From Chengkuizengella marina (GTDB taxonomy: Bacteria > Bacillota > Bacilli > Paenibacillales > KCTC-33759), in assembly GCF_009910845.1 (NCBI RefSeq), contig NZ_SIJB01000012.1:62001-126000 (forward strand): 64,000 nt of DNA, in the 5' to 3' direction. This document shows positions 9,042 to 15,872 of the stretch, in pieces. The number at the start of each line of letters is the position of its first letter. Position 1 is the stretch's first letter. Below the pieces are notes generated by a model that was given only the letters and a program-made list of their open reading frames with translations, was not told the DNA's origin and made no database searches. Both the position numbers and the translations under genes were made by a program.

Positions 9042-9131
9042 AAGAAAATCAGCAAACTATGCTGATGGTTTAGGTAGATCCGTTTGGGGAACTTATGTTG
9101 ATTCTAGTGGAAACGTTGGACAAGTTTCAAA

Positions 9132-9603
9132 ATGAAATATCCCATCACGAAGAAATACCTTACTAAAGGCACGAAAAGACGTCTGCTCATATTTTCGTTG
9201 ATGATACTGGAATTTACGAGTGTATTCCTTTGCTTACAGATACACCTGAAAAGGCTTGGCATGTGCAATATCAAAAACCTTTGGATAATCAATTATTTGG
9301 TGATGATGCAAATGACATAGCTGCAGGAGTTGAACTCTGTTATTCGTATAAACGAGGATGTATTAATAATGAAGAATCTTATAAACGTGATGTATAGGTA
9401 ATCACTTATATCTGTTTTAAGTTTGGACTAGACCCTACTAAAGCTATAATTGGTCATCCTATTTTAGACCCTCAAAGGAAAACAGACCTAGTGAACAATT
9501 ATTACAAGATGTAGTTATAGAATACTATGATTGTTTATCGAGGGAGGAAGTGTTAATGAAGCTAAAAAAAATGGCAGATAGATATGGTACATCAATCTAT
9601 TGA
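9132..9603 (+). pseudogene. Decayed N-acetylmuramoyl-L-alanine amidase (phage lysin type)
   Basis: The first 17 codons give an amidase-like N-terminus (MKYPITKKYLTKGTKRR). A change of frame and a probable deletion follow. The next frame reads SAHIFVDDTGIYECIP, then KAWHV, DIAAGVELCYSY and an early stop. Fragments GLDPTKAIIGHPILDPQRKT follow in another frame. These are the zinc-histidine and GH-type blocks of the amidase_2 family, which cuts the bond between muramic acid and the stem peptide. At least three disruptions make the gene inactive. It precedes a holin gene, as in phage lysis cassettes. Confidence 0.75.
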
Positions 9604-9609
9604 AAACTT

Positions 9610-9752
9610 AAATGAGAATTGCTACATGATGTTGATGAGTGGAAAAAGAAAGTAGAGGAAAAACCACATGATGTAATTTTGATTTCCCATGGTTGTTCTT
9701 TGTTATGTTAGATAGATTAAGTGAAAATAATAAAACGGAAGGTGGAAAATAA
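9610..9752 (+). pseudogene. Small decayed ORF between amidase and holin
   Basis: One frame reads ELLHDVDEWKKKVEEKPHD. After a frameshift it continues as DFPWLFFVMLDRLSENNK and stops 3 nt before the holin ATG. The piece looks like a former small gene of the lysis cassette. I do not recognise the family. Confidence 0.45.
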
Positions 9753-9755
9753 AAT

Positions 9756-9995
9756 ATGGATTTTCAAGTATATGATATTGCAATCGTTCCTATCATCGTT
9801 GCACTAGTTCAACTCACAAAACAATTAGGATTAGGGGCTAAATTATTACCAGTTTTTTCTCTAGCATTAGGGATAGCAACTGGTATTTTTTATGTGGCTC
9901 CAGGTGATCCAAAACAAGCAATACTCGTTGGAATTGTGATGGGGTTAGCTGCCAGTGGATTATGGAGTGGTGCTAAGAATATAGTACAGAAATGA
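9756..9995 (+). CDS. Small phage holin-like membrane protein
   Basis: This 79-aa protein has two or three hydrophobic segments (residues ~8-24, 30-48 and 54-70) separated by short polar turns, and a GAKNIVQK tail. Its size, topology and position directly after an amidase relic fit a phage holin. ACGGAAGGTGG precedes the ATG. This is the only intact copy; partial copies lie at 11130, 14583, 23001 and 26718. Whether it still makes membrane lesions is unknown, since its amidase partner is broken. Confidence 0.7.
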   Translation: MDFQVYDIAIVPIIVALVQLTKQLGLGAKLLPVFSLALGIATGIFYVAPGDPKQAILVGIVMGLAASGLWSGAKNIVQK

Positions 9996-9997
9996 AT

Positions 9998-10037
9998 AGA
10001 TCCTCACTGGCTCATAGTGTAGCTGGTGGGGGTTATT
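9998..10037 (+). terminator. Terminator following the holin gene
   Basis: The stem TCCTCACTGGCT / AGCTGGTGGGGG (with G-T pairs) is followed by TTATT. Related hairpins follow every holin remnant in the region. Confidence 0.65.
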
Positions 10038-10074
10038 AATCTAATTATGTCTCTATAACTTCACTTAAATTATC

Positions 10075-10180
10075 CTGCCCTTTATAATTTCAAGAGCAGA
10101 ATAACTAGCAACAAGAATGATAACTAAAAGAACAAAGAGTACTAATACAATATCAATACTACTACCGTGAATGTACTATA
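10075..10180 (-). pseudogene. Remnant of a YjcZ-like microprotein gene
   Basis: On the minus strand a frame reads IDIVLVLFVLLVIILVASYSA, matching the core of the neighbouring genes. The start codon and ribosome site are absent, although the CATAGTATATAGTACA promoter element survives just upstream. It is a truncated paralogue. Confidence 0.5.
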
Positions 10181-10191
10181 TACTATGTTAA

Positions 10192-10458
10192 TCATCCAAA
10201 CTGCTGCAATGGGCTTTGTATAGTACCCTGCCGAAATGCTTCAAGTCTTGCAGCAAATGCCTCCATCTCACTAAATGTATCTAGGTCTCTAGTGAATTCT
10301 ATTAAATCTTCTGGATTTGTAAAATCAATTGAACCCCCCGAGCCATATCTCGAACGTCCTATTGCAGCGACTAATATGATAACGAGAAGAATAAAGAGTA
10401 CTAGGGTAATGGCAGCTATTCTACTAAATCCTTTTTTGGATGCTTTTTTAGATGCCAT
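10192..10458 (-). CDS. YjcZ-like sporulation membrane microprotein, extended C-terminus
   Basis: The protein is 88 aa. A basic N-terminus (MASKKASKKG) leads into one transmembrane helix with the LVLFILLVII core shared by all paralogues in this window. A GRSRYGSGGS linker and an acidic amphipathic tail follow. The core resembles YjcZ/YpzG-type small spore membrane proteins. AAAGGAGGG lies about 7 nt before the ATG. The upstream -10 CATAGTATA suggests mother-cell expression. The long tail containing TNPEDL is shared with the gene at 10666. Confidence 0.75.
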   Translation of the reverse strand: MASKKASKKGFSRIAAITLVLFILLVIILVAAIGRSRYGSGGSIDFTNPEDLIEFTRDLDTFSEMEAFAARLEAFRQGTIQSPLQQFG

Positions 10459-10490
10459 AGAATCATCCCTCCTTTCTATTTGATGTACTA

Positions 10491-10518
10491 TATACTATGA
10501 TGGGAGAATCTACCTTGT
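10491..10518 (-). promoter_or_regulatory. Mother-cell-type promoter for the gene at 10192
   Basis: On the minus strand ACA, 16 nt, CATAGTATA. The same layout precedes the other YjcZ-like genes. Confidence 0.55.
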
Positions 10519-10665
10519 TTGGACTGGTGTCCTTGAGCTAGTACACATTTTTTCATAGTTTAATAGTGAGGTTCCCTTAGAGAGATTTTATGAGAAATTA
10601 GTAGGTGCCAATATATTCTATGTTCAAACCTAAAACGCTTGCATCTATTGCTGGGCTAAAGCCCG

Positions 10666-10893
10666 TTATGCTTGTTCAGTCCTTGCAGCTAAAGCCAATA
10701 GTTCATTAATTAAATTTAACCGTTCGATCAATGGTAATAGATCTTCAGGATTTGTGATATCAATTGTTCCAAATGACCCCCCTGAGCCATATCTCGAACG
10801 TCCACTTGCAGCAATTAAAATAATAACTAAGAGTATAAATAGTACCAGTACTATAGCTGCACCAGTAGCAGAACTTTTTCCATAAGAACTCAT
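10666..10893 (-). CDS. YjcZ-like sporulation membrane microprotein
   Basis: The protein is 75 aa: a short polar N-terminus (MSSYGKSS), one transmembrane helix with LVLFILLVIILIAA, the GRSRYGSGGS linker, then an ITNPEDLLPLIERL helix. It is a close paralogue of the product of 10192. Two ATG codons are adjacent; the second (10893) has better spacing from AAAGGAGG and is preferred over 10896. Function is unknown; spore membrane or coat location is inferred from family and promoter. Confidence 0.75.
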   Translation of the reverse strand: MSSYGKSSATGAAIVLVLFILLVIILIAASGRSRYGSGGSFGTIDITNPEDLLPLIERLNLINELLALAARTEQA

Positions 10894-10925
10894 CATACCC
10901 CCTCCTTTCTATATTTGATGTACTA

Positions 10926-10953
10926 TATTCTATGAAAATAAAATCTATTGTGA
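10926..10953 (-). promoter_or_regulatory. Mother-cell-type promoter for the gene at 10666
   Basis: TCA, 16 nt, CATAGAATA on the minus strand. It is preceded by the CCAGTCCAA block seen at sister promoters. Confidence 0.55.
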
Positions 10954-10996
10954 TTGGACTGGTATCTTAAGGCAAGTACACATTTTTCATAGTTTA

Positions 10997-11025
10997 AAAC
11001 CCCACTACAATAAATAGTGAGGTTT
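10997..11025. terminator. Repeated palindrome upstream of a YjcZ-like promoter
   Basis: The arms AAACCCCACTA and TAGTGAGGTTT lie about 45 nt behind the promoter. Closely similar palindromes stand at 23398, 25685, 53705 and 54001, each beside a YjcZ-like gene. It could be a bidirectional terminator insulating each unit. Confidence 0.5.
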
Positions 11026-11129
11026 GCGTAGAGTAAATTTACTACAGATGCATTAGTTCTAGTTTTATTTATTCTCTTAATCCATCATATGCCTTTATTA
11101 GTGTTTTGATTGGGTGTTTGTTTTGGAAA

Positions 11130-11224
11130 TATTAAATTGTGCTGTTATCACTGGTGTGAAGAATACAGTAGAGAAATAAATATGTAAAATCCCCACTGGC
11201 TTTCTTTAGGTAGCTGGTGGGGGT
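11130..11224 (+). pseudogene. Holin C-terminal remnant plus its terminator
   Basis: The bases to 11178 encode VITGVKNTVEK-stop, corresponding to the GAKNIVQK end of the holin at 9756. The hairpin CCCCACTGGCT / AGCTGGTGGGGG follows. A near copy stands at 23503-23582. Confidence 0.55.
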
Positions 11225-11261
11225 TATCAAATATTTATATTTTATGAAATTAATACATAAG

Positions 11262-11298
11262 GCAAGTACTTCAAAACGGTTCAACTATTGCCATACAA
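11262..11298. repeat. 37-bp perfect direct repeat, copy 1
   Basis: The block beginning GGCAAGTACTTCAAAACGG and ending TTGCCATACA recurs without change at 23057-23093. The origin is unclear. Confidence 0.7.
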
Positions 11299-11339
11299 AC
11301 TTCTGGTGCAAATAGTTTTGGATATGTTAAATTGTACTC

Positions 11340-11384
11340 TTGCGTATCCTCCTGTACCTCTTATATAATAAGAACAAATGTTCT
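11340..11384 (+). promoter_or_regulatory. SOS promoter with LexA box (copy 1)
   Basis: A -35 TTGCGT (11340-11345), 18 nt, and -10 TATAAT (11364-11369) are followed directly by the dyad AGAACAAATGTTCT (11371-11384). The dyad fits the Gram-positive GAAC-N4-GTTC LexA/DinR operator. The box would cover the transcription start and repress the yolD-like gene until DNA damage. Confidence 0.8.
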
Positions 11385-11401
11385 AATAAGAGGTGAGTGA
11401 A

Positions 11402-11743
11402 ATGAAAGAAAATAAACTAACACCTGGTTCAAATATGATGTGGGAAGCCAGTCGCATGATGCTACCTGAACATAAAGAACTCATGAACTATTATCAAAAA
11501 GAAAGAAATAGAAAGACGAAGCCTGAACTAGCAGAGGAAGAAGTTAATGTTATATCAGAGCAGTTATCAGATTCCATGTTGAGTAAATCTGAAATCACAA
11601 TTGAGTTGTTCAGAGCTTTTGGTAAGAATGCATTTAAGACTGGAACAGTAGCTAAATTCGATACCCAATTAACACAAATTAAATTAGATTATGACGATGA
11701 ATATGAGTGGATAAAGTTTGATGAGATTGTGGGGGTGTCCTAA
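11402..11743 (+). CDS. YolD-like protein (SOS-regulated)
   Basis: This 113-aa protein carries the YolD family features: KLTPGSNMMWEASRMMLPEH at the start, a charged middle region, and a C-terminal small beta domain with GTVAKFDTQ and EWIKFDEIVGV. In Bacillus the family is usually encoded beside Y-family polymerases of UvrX type; no polymerase is near. RNA or protein binding is not established. The ATG at 11402 follows AAGAGGTGAG; an in-frame GTG at 11393 lies inside that site. It overlaps the next gene by one base (TAATG), implying translational coupling. Confidence 0.8.
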   Translation: MKENKLTPGSNMMWEASRMMLPEHKELMNYYQKERNRKTKPELAEEEVNVISEQLSDSMLSKSEITIELFRAFGKNAFKTGTVAKFDTQLTQIKLDYDDEYEWIKFDEIVGVS

Positions 11744-11976
11744 TGTTAACAGACCTTGAAAGAAAAGTATTACGTATCCTATATAACTTCCCTCATTCAA
11801 TAAAAAAAAGAATGCCAACCATTAGAGAACTTGAAATCAAAACAGGTAAAGACGAGAAAACAGTCCGTTCAGTATTAAACGGACTTGTTAAAGGTGGATA
11901 TATAGAATGTAAGGACGGTAATACTCAAAATATTAAAATCATATCTACTAGAGATTATCATTCACCGTTTATATAA
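11743..11976 (+). CDS. Winged-helix protein coupled to yolD-like gene
   Basis: This 77-aa basic protein folds plausibly as a winged helix: LTDLERKVLRILYNF forms helix 1, MPTIRELEIKTGKDEKTVRS covers helices 2-3, and LNGLVKGGYIE leads into the wing. The arrangement resembles the LexA N-terminal DNA-binding domain, with no protease part. It may act as a small regulator, perhaps of the same SOS targets; this is inference. An almost identical gene is at 24599, and remnants are at 19779 and 20588. Confidence 0.72.
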   Translation: MLTDLERKVLRILYNFPHSIKKRMPTIRELEIKTGKDEKTVRSVLNGLVKGGYIECKDGNTQNIKIISTRDYHSPFI

Positions 11977-12162
11977 AAGATGTCTGACATTTGTCCATCT
12001 TCCTAATATATAAAAATACTTTTTTCGCTATTATTAGTCAATATTTGATTATATTCTTCATATTTCTATTATAAACTCATTGTATGAATTTAAATATTCT
12101 AGTAATATTATACATGGAATATTTTTTAATATATTCTAAAATAATAGAAAAGAGGTAATATT

Positions 12163-13506
12163 ATGACAACATTAGCAAGAAAAATGTTTGTATTAATGCT
12201 TGCATTTACCTTTATCTTTGGTATTGTCAGCACGAGTATTTCTAGTGAAATTAATGCTAGTCAAGATGATGAAATTAAAATGACTAGCAAAAAAATTGAA
12301 ATTAGTGATGAAGAAAATGATTTGATTATTCTAGAGTTAGAAAAAGGTGAGAAAAATCTCAAATTTAAAGTGAAAAAGGATAAAAGTAAAGAAGAGAAAA
12401 GTAAAAAAGAAGAATCAGCTTCTAAAAATGATAATTTAATAAACATTTCTGAAGTTGAGAATAAATTAATTAATGATAATAGTCTCATTCAATTACAGAT
12501 ATTTAACACTCAAACAGATGAACAAGTCCTTGTTAAAACAGTAGAAAGTTTAGAAGATTTAAATGGAATTAAACTTAAACCTTCAAAAGAAATAAAAGAG
12601 AAAAACAAAAAAGAACCTTTTTACAGTATTGATTATACTATGATCCTAAGTACTAGTGACTACACTGGATTTTATGAATTTACTCAATTTTACATAAACA
12701 AGAAAAATGAGATTCATCCTGATCAATTAACCCATATGCTTGAATATAATAAAGAAGAAAGTTTACTTGGAGAATTAGATTTTAACTTATTTAAAAATAA
12801 GAATGAAACTACTCAACTTAAAAAGTCTAAAAAAGGAGATGTGGTTTCTGCTTTATGTCTTATTTGTGGTGTAGGTGATATTTACAGAGTCAAAAGCACT
12901 GTATATTACAATGATTGGGTAAGATTAGCTGAATTAAATGCTATAAAAGGGGTTACTTCTAAATTTACATTATCTACTAGTTCTGGGGTGAAATTTGAAA
13001 CAAAATTTGCTGCTAGTGGTTTAGGAGTCGAGAGTTCAGGAAGTGTATCAAATAGTTTAGATATTAAAACTACTTGGGGACCATTAACTGGTTCGTCTAA
13101 ATCTTCTCCAGGTCGAGCACTTGAAACAGAGTATAAATTTTCTAAAAAAGTTTATGAAAAAATATCTGGAAATAATGGTGGACCCGATGAATACACTCGT
13201 GTGGGGGTTTATGACCATATAGGAGGAGCAAAATACGGTAGTTACTTATATTCAAATGGAAAAGACATTAATAGTGTATCAGGTCCGACATTTTATCCAC
13301 CATCCAGTATGGAGCAACATCAAACAAAAAGTAATACATTTACTGCTCAAGCAGGAACAAGTGTATATGGATATTCAATTTCTCTTTCGGCTACATCCAG
13401 TTCATCAACTTCTAATATTTGGAGCATGTCATTCGCATCTGGAAATTATGATTATTATAAAGTTTACAACTTGGGATCTAGAAATAATGTAACAGCGAAA
13501 TTCTAA
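12163..13506 (+). CDS. Large secreted protein of unknown function
   Basis: The protein is 447 aa. A signal peptide of about 35 residues precedes a strongly charged, lysine-rich stretch (about residues 40-95) containing KVKKDKSKEEKSKKEE. The second half is rich in Ser, Thr, Gly and Tyr with short beta-like segments, and has one LCLICG cysteine pair. No catalytic motif is visible, and I do not recognise the family. AGAGGTAA stands before the ATG. The gene has its own terminator and converges with a lipoprotein gene. A surface or toxin-like role cannot be told apart here. Confidence 0.75.
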   Translation: MTTLARKMFVLMLAFTFIFGIVSTSISSEINASQDDEIKMTSKKIEISDEENDLIILELEKGEKNLKFKVKKDKSKEEKSKKEESASKNDNLINISEVENKLINDNSLIQLQIFNTQTDEQVLVKTVESLEDLNGIKLKPSKEIKEKNKKEPFYSIDYTMILSTSDYTGFYEFTQFYINKKNEIHPDQLTHMLEYNKEESLLGELDFNLFKNKNETTQLKKSKKGDVVSALCLICGVGDIYRVKSTVYYNDWVRLAELNAIKGVTSKFTLSTSSGVKFETKFAASGLGVESSGSVSNSLDIKTTWGPLTGSSKSSPGRALETEYKFSKKVYEKISGNNGGPDEYTRVGVYDHIGGAKYGSYLYSNGKDINSVSGPTFYPPSSMEQHQTKSNTFTAQAGTSVYGYSISLSATSSSSTSNIWSMSFASGNYDYYKVYNLGSRNNVTAKF

Positions 13507-13518
13507 ATTGATTAAACT

Positions 13519-13563
13519 AAACCCCTAATGAACACATTAAAATTGTGATCTCATTAGGGGTTT
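13519..13563. terminator. Strong hairpin between convergent genes
   Basis: A perfect 13-bp stem AAACCCCTAATGA / TCATTAGGGGTTT. It can serve the genes on both sides. Confidence 0.85.
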
Positions 13564-13619
13564 ATATTTGAAAATTTATGTTTAAAACTGTGATGCTTTA
13601 GTTTATCTTAATAATGGCT

Positions 13620-14078
13620 TTATTCGAATGAATTTGTTATATAAGTTAACTCTTCAATTCCTTTAAATTTGTTATTTAATGTTAGCATGTATTGATCAAT
13701 ATTGATGTCTTTATTTTTGTCAGTAATAAAAACAAAGACATAGTTATCCTCTACATTTATTTTTGAAGGAAGTCCAATATCTTCAGAGTTTAAGAAAAAA
13801 GGAGGTGTTCTATCATATTCGGAAGATACAGTTTTAAATTCAAATTCTTCTTCATTAAGTGGATTTATGTCATATGGAATGACAGAATCAATTCCAGGTG
13901 TTTCAGTAATTCCTAAACTTTCATTTGGAAGGATACCTAACCAAAAAATTCTTTTAGTATCAGTTTCGGTCCACCCTGTTTGAGTGAAAAACAAATCTTC
14001 TGGGTTGATATTATTACTACAACTTGTTGATGAGATCATTATTATTACAAATAAAAAGGTTAAAATTATTTTTTTCAC
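13620..14078 (-). CDS. Small lipoprotein of unknown function
   Basis: The N-terminus has VKKIILTFLFVIIMISSTSC, a lipoprotein signal peptide with a lipobox ending in Cys around residue 20, so the mature protein is anchored outside the membrane. The mature part (about 132 aa) is acidic without recognised motifs. The GTG at 14078 is preferred because AGAGGAG lies 10 nt upstream; a GTG at 14087 is too close to it. The partner of the convergent secreted protein at 12163 could be functional, but there is no direct sign. Confidence 0.7.
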   Translation of the reverse strand: MKKIILTFLFVIIMISSTSCSNNINPEDLFFTQTGWTETDTKRIFWLGILPNESLGITETPGIDSVIPYDINPLNEEEFEFKTVSSEYDRTPPFFLNSEDIGLPSKINVEDNYVFVFITDKNKDINIDQYMLTLNNKFKGIEELTYITNSFE

Positions 14079-14312
14079 AGTATACACACTCCTCTGTTAA
14101 GTGACTTCCTTAATTATACTTTAAAATAAATATTTGGTAAATATTTATTGGAACAAAAAAATCCACCAACTATTATATAGTCAGTGGTTCGGTCTCGTCC
14201 CTAATGAGACCATTTGCCCATAAAAATTTAGTTTTGGAAATGTATAATTAAAGGGGTTTGGAATGGTACCTCTATTATATCAAACACCTAATATTTTACA
14301 AAAATATTTACC

Positions 14313-14582
14313 AAAAAGCACGAGCTACTTATCAATGGTTAATAGATTTAACTGATGACGTGGATTTACAAGACAGCTTAAAATTTTTAAGAGAAAGAGA
14401 AGTTAATCATTCTCAGCGTTTTCGAGAAGCTATAGAAATTTTGAAATTTGAAAGTGATAGAAAACAGGTGTTTTAGATAAATACAAATAATCTATATTAG
14501 GTTATTGAAATGCTCCCTTAAAGATAGGTAGGTTAATAAAATCTGCTTCTAGAAGAGGAGTATTTTTCTGTGGTTAGGGAAT
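14313..14582 (+). pseudogene. Duplicated cotJC tail (copy 2)
   Basis: The bases to 14476 encode KARATYQWLIDL through the natural cotJC stop with only a few substitutions (for example VNHSQRF for VIHSQRF). The following 100 bases match those behind cotJC. There is no promoter, start or metal-binding N-terminus, so it cannot be functional. The open frame extended upstream to 14258 is unrelated sequence. At 14582 it jumps directly into a holin copy, equal to deletion of 9024-9828 of the source. Confidence 0.8.
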
Positions 14583-14748
14583 GATTAGGGGCTAAATTAT
14601 TACCAGTTTTTTCTCTCGTATTGGGGATAACAACTGGTATTTTTTATGTGGCTCCAGGTGATCCAAAGCAAGCTATACTCGTTGGTATTGTAATGGGGTT
14701 AGCAGTTAGTGGGTTATGGAGTGGTGCTAAGAATATAGTACAAAAATG
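14583..14748 (+). pseudogene. Truncated holin-like gene (copy 2)
   Basis: It encodes LGAKLLPVFSLVLGITTGIF and continues to GAKNIVQK-stop, matching residues 27-79 of the intact holin. The first 26 codons and the start are missing. Confidence 0.75.
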
Positions 14749-14753
14749 AGTAA

Positions 14754-14795
14754 AATCCCACTAGCTTGTTTTAGGTAGCTAGTGGGGTGTGTTTC
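14754..14795 (+). terminator. Terminator after holin copy 2
   Basis: Hairpin CCCACTAGCT / AGCTAGTGGG. It also lies at the 3' end of the minus-strand gene that follows. Confidence 0.65.
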
Positions 14796-15316
14796 TATTA
14801 AATTGACGTGAATTAGATGTCCGAGAAGAATCATTAATTTGTTGTTGGTTAAATGGAGTAATTCTTGTTATTGTACAAGTAGAATAAATCTCAGTGAAAG
14901 ACATATCATCTGGAAATCTACCTATGACAATCCCTTCACCTACATTGATTATTTCATCTAGAAAAACGCCACCACCAGGGGTCAAAAAACCAATATTAAC
15001 AATGTCTCCTTTCATTGAATTTCCTAAATTTGTCATTGGATCTTCACAGCAAGCACATTCACCTTTACTTTTCTTAATTGGTTTTAATTTTATGGTAATA
15101 GGTTGATTGATGGAATCTGTTAACTGAACTAAAGTGAATTGGAAAGTCGCCAACTGTTGTAGATACGATAAAGTCTTTAACACTAGTAATAGTAGCCACA
15201 CCATTAATATTCACAGTAGTATATAAAAGAATATCGTCTCGTCCTATTAACTGCTCCAACACACACTGCATCGGGCACACACAACAATCACACTTAGATT
15301 CATCAAAAACACCCAT
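14779..15316 (-). pseudogene. Frameshifted cysteine-rich CDCCVCPMQC-family gene
   Basis: Two overlapping frames make one gene of about 178 codons. Frame 1 starts at the ATG at 15316 (MGVFDESKCDCCVCPMQCV, then VKDFIVSTTVGDF). Frame 2 supplies IKLKPIKKSKGECACCEDP, then NVGEGIVIG and STCTITRIT. A single shift near 15130-15150 joins them. The family is unknown to me; conserved Cys clusters suggest metal binding or disulfide cross-linking in the spore coat. The promoter and ribosome region are intact, so decay appears recent. Confidence 0.7.
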
Positions 15317-15342
15317 GAAATCACGTCCTTATAAGTTTTTAA

Positions 15343-15370
15343 TATTGTATGAGGAGTAAGAATATTTTGA
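15343..15370 (-). promoter_or_regulatory. Mother-cell-type promoter of the cysteine-rich gene (copy B)
   Basis: TCA, 16 nt, CATACAATA on the minus strand. The -10 is a perfect match to the sigma-E/sigma-K consensus. Confidence 0.6.
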
Positions 15371-15402
15371 CTGGACGTGTAACTATTTTAATAATTGTAA
15401 CC

Positions 15403-15447
15403 TTGCGTATTTTCCTGTACCTCTTATATAATAAGAACAAATGTTCT
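15403..15447 (+). promoter_or_regulatory. SOS promoter with LexA box (copy 2), gene lost
   Basis: TTGCGT, 18 nt, TATAAT, then AGAACAAATGTTCT (15434-15447). The promoter is intact, but the yolD/winged-helix pair is deleted: the following ATG opens a frame of only seven codons. The remaining bases to 15625 hold no gene. Confidence 0.75.
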
Positions 15448-15625
15448 AAGAGGTGAGTAATAATGAAAATAGTTCAACATAGTTAATAAATTTAGTGATA
15501 TTATACATTTGGGTGAAAATGGAATAATTGACTCAAATGTTTTTTAGCTATTTATCTCACCGTTTATTAGTTCTTTTTGAAAAGAGTTAGATTATCTCAT
15601 TTCAATTATCATATTACAAAAATAA

Positions 15626-15667
15626 TGTCATACAAATGTGTTACATAAATAATACATTTGTATGACA
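15626..15667. promoter_or_regulatory. 14-bp inverted repeat upstream of the subtilase gene
   Basis: Perfect arms TGTCATACAAATGT and ACATTTGTATGACA are separated by 14 nt. There is no T-run behind it. It lies about 200 nt before the protease start and could be an operator. Confidence 0.45.
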
Positions 15668-15872
15668 AATAAAAAAGTTGAAACAAGTTTACTTTTTTCT
15701 TCCTAAATTATAACCACTTAGTACTATTTTACTAGAGGGAAAATGAGAGCGTTTGTAGAAATAATAGATTGTTAGAAATGTTTTGGAAAACGCCCTTATA
15801 CATGTTTTTGATACGAGGCTATGGGAGAGCATATTCTAACTATTCTAAATAATTAGGGAGATGATTTGAGGA

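Noticed and set aside
9104-9320. 62-aa ORFs on both strands
   Set aside because: They are frames within the broken amidase gene; the protein similarity is in a different frame.
12261-12488. 75-aa leucine/serine-rich minus-strand ORF
   Set aside because: Antisense of the lysine/glutamate-rich part of the secreted protein, a common artefact.
14258-14476. 72-aa ORF as a real gene
   Set aside because: Its last two thirds are the duplicated cotJC tail and the first 20 codons are unrelated; there is no ribosome site.
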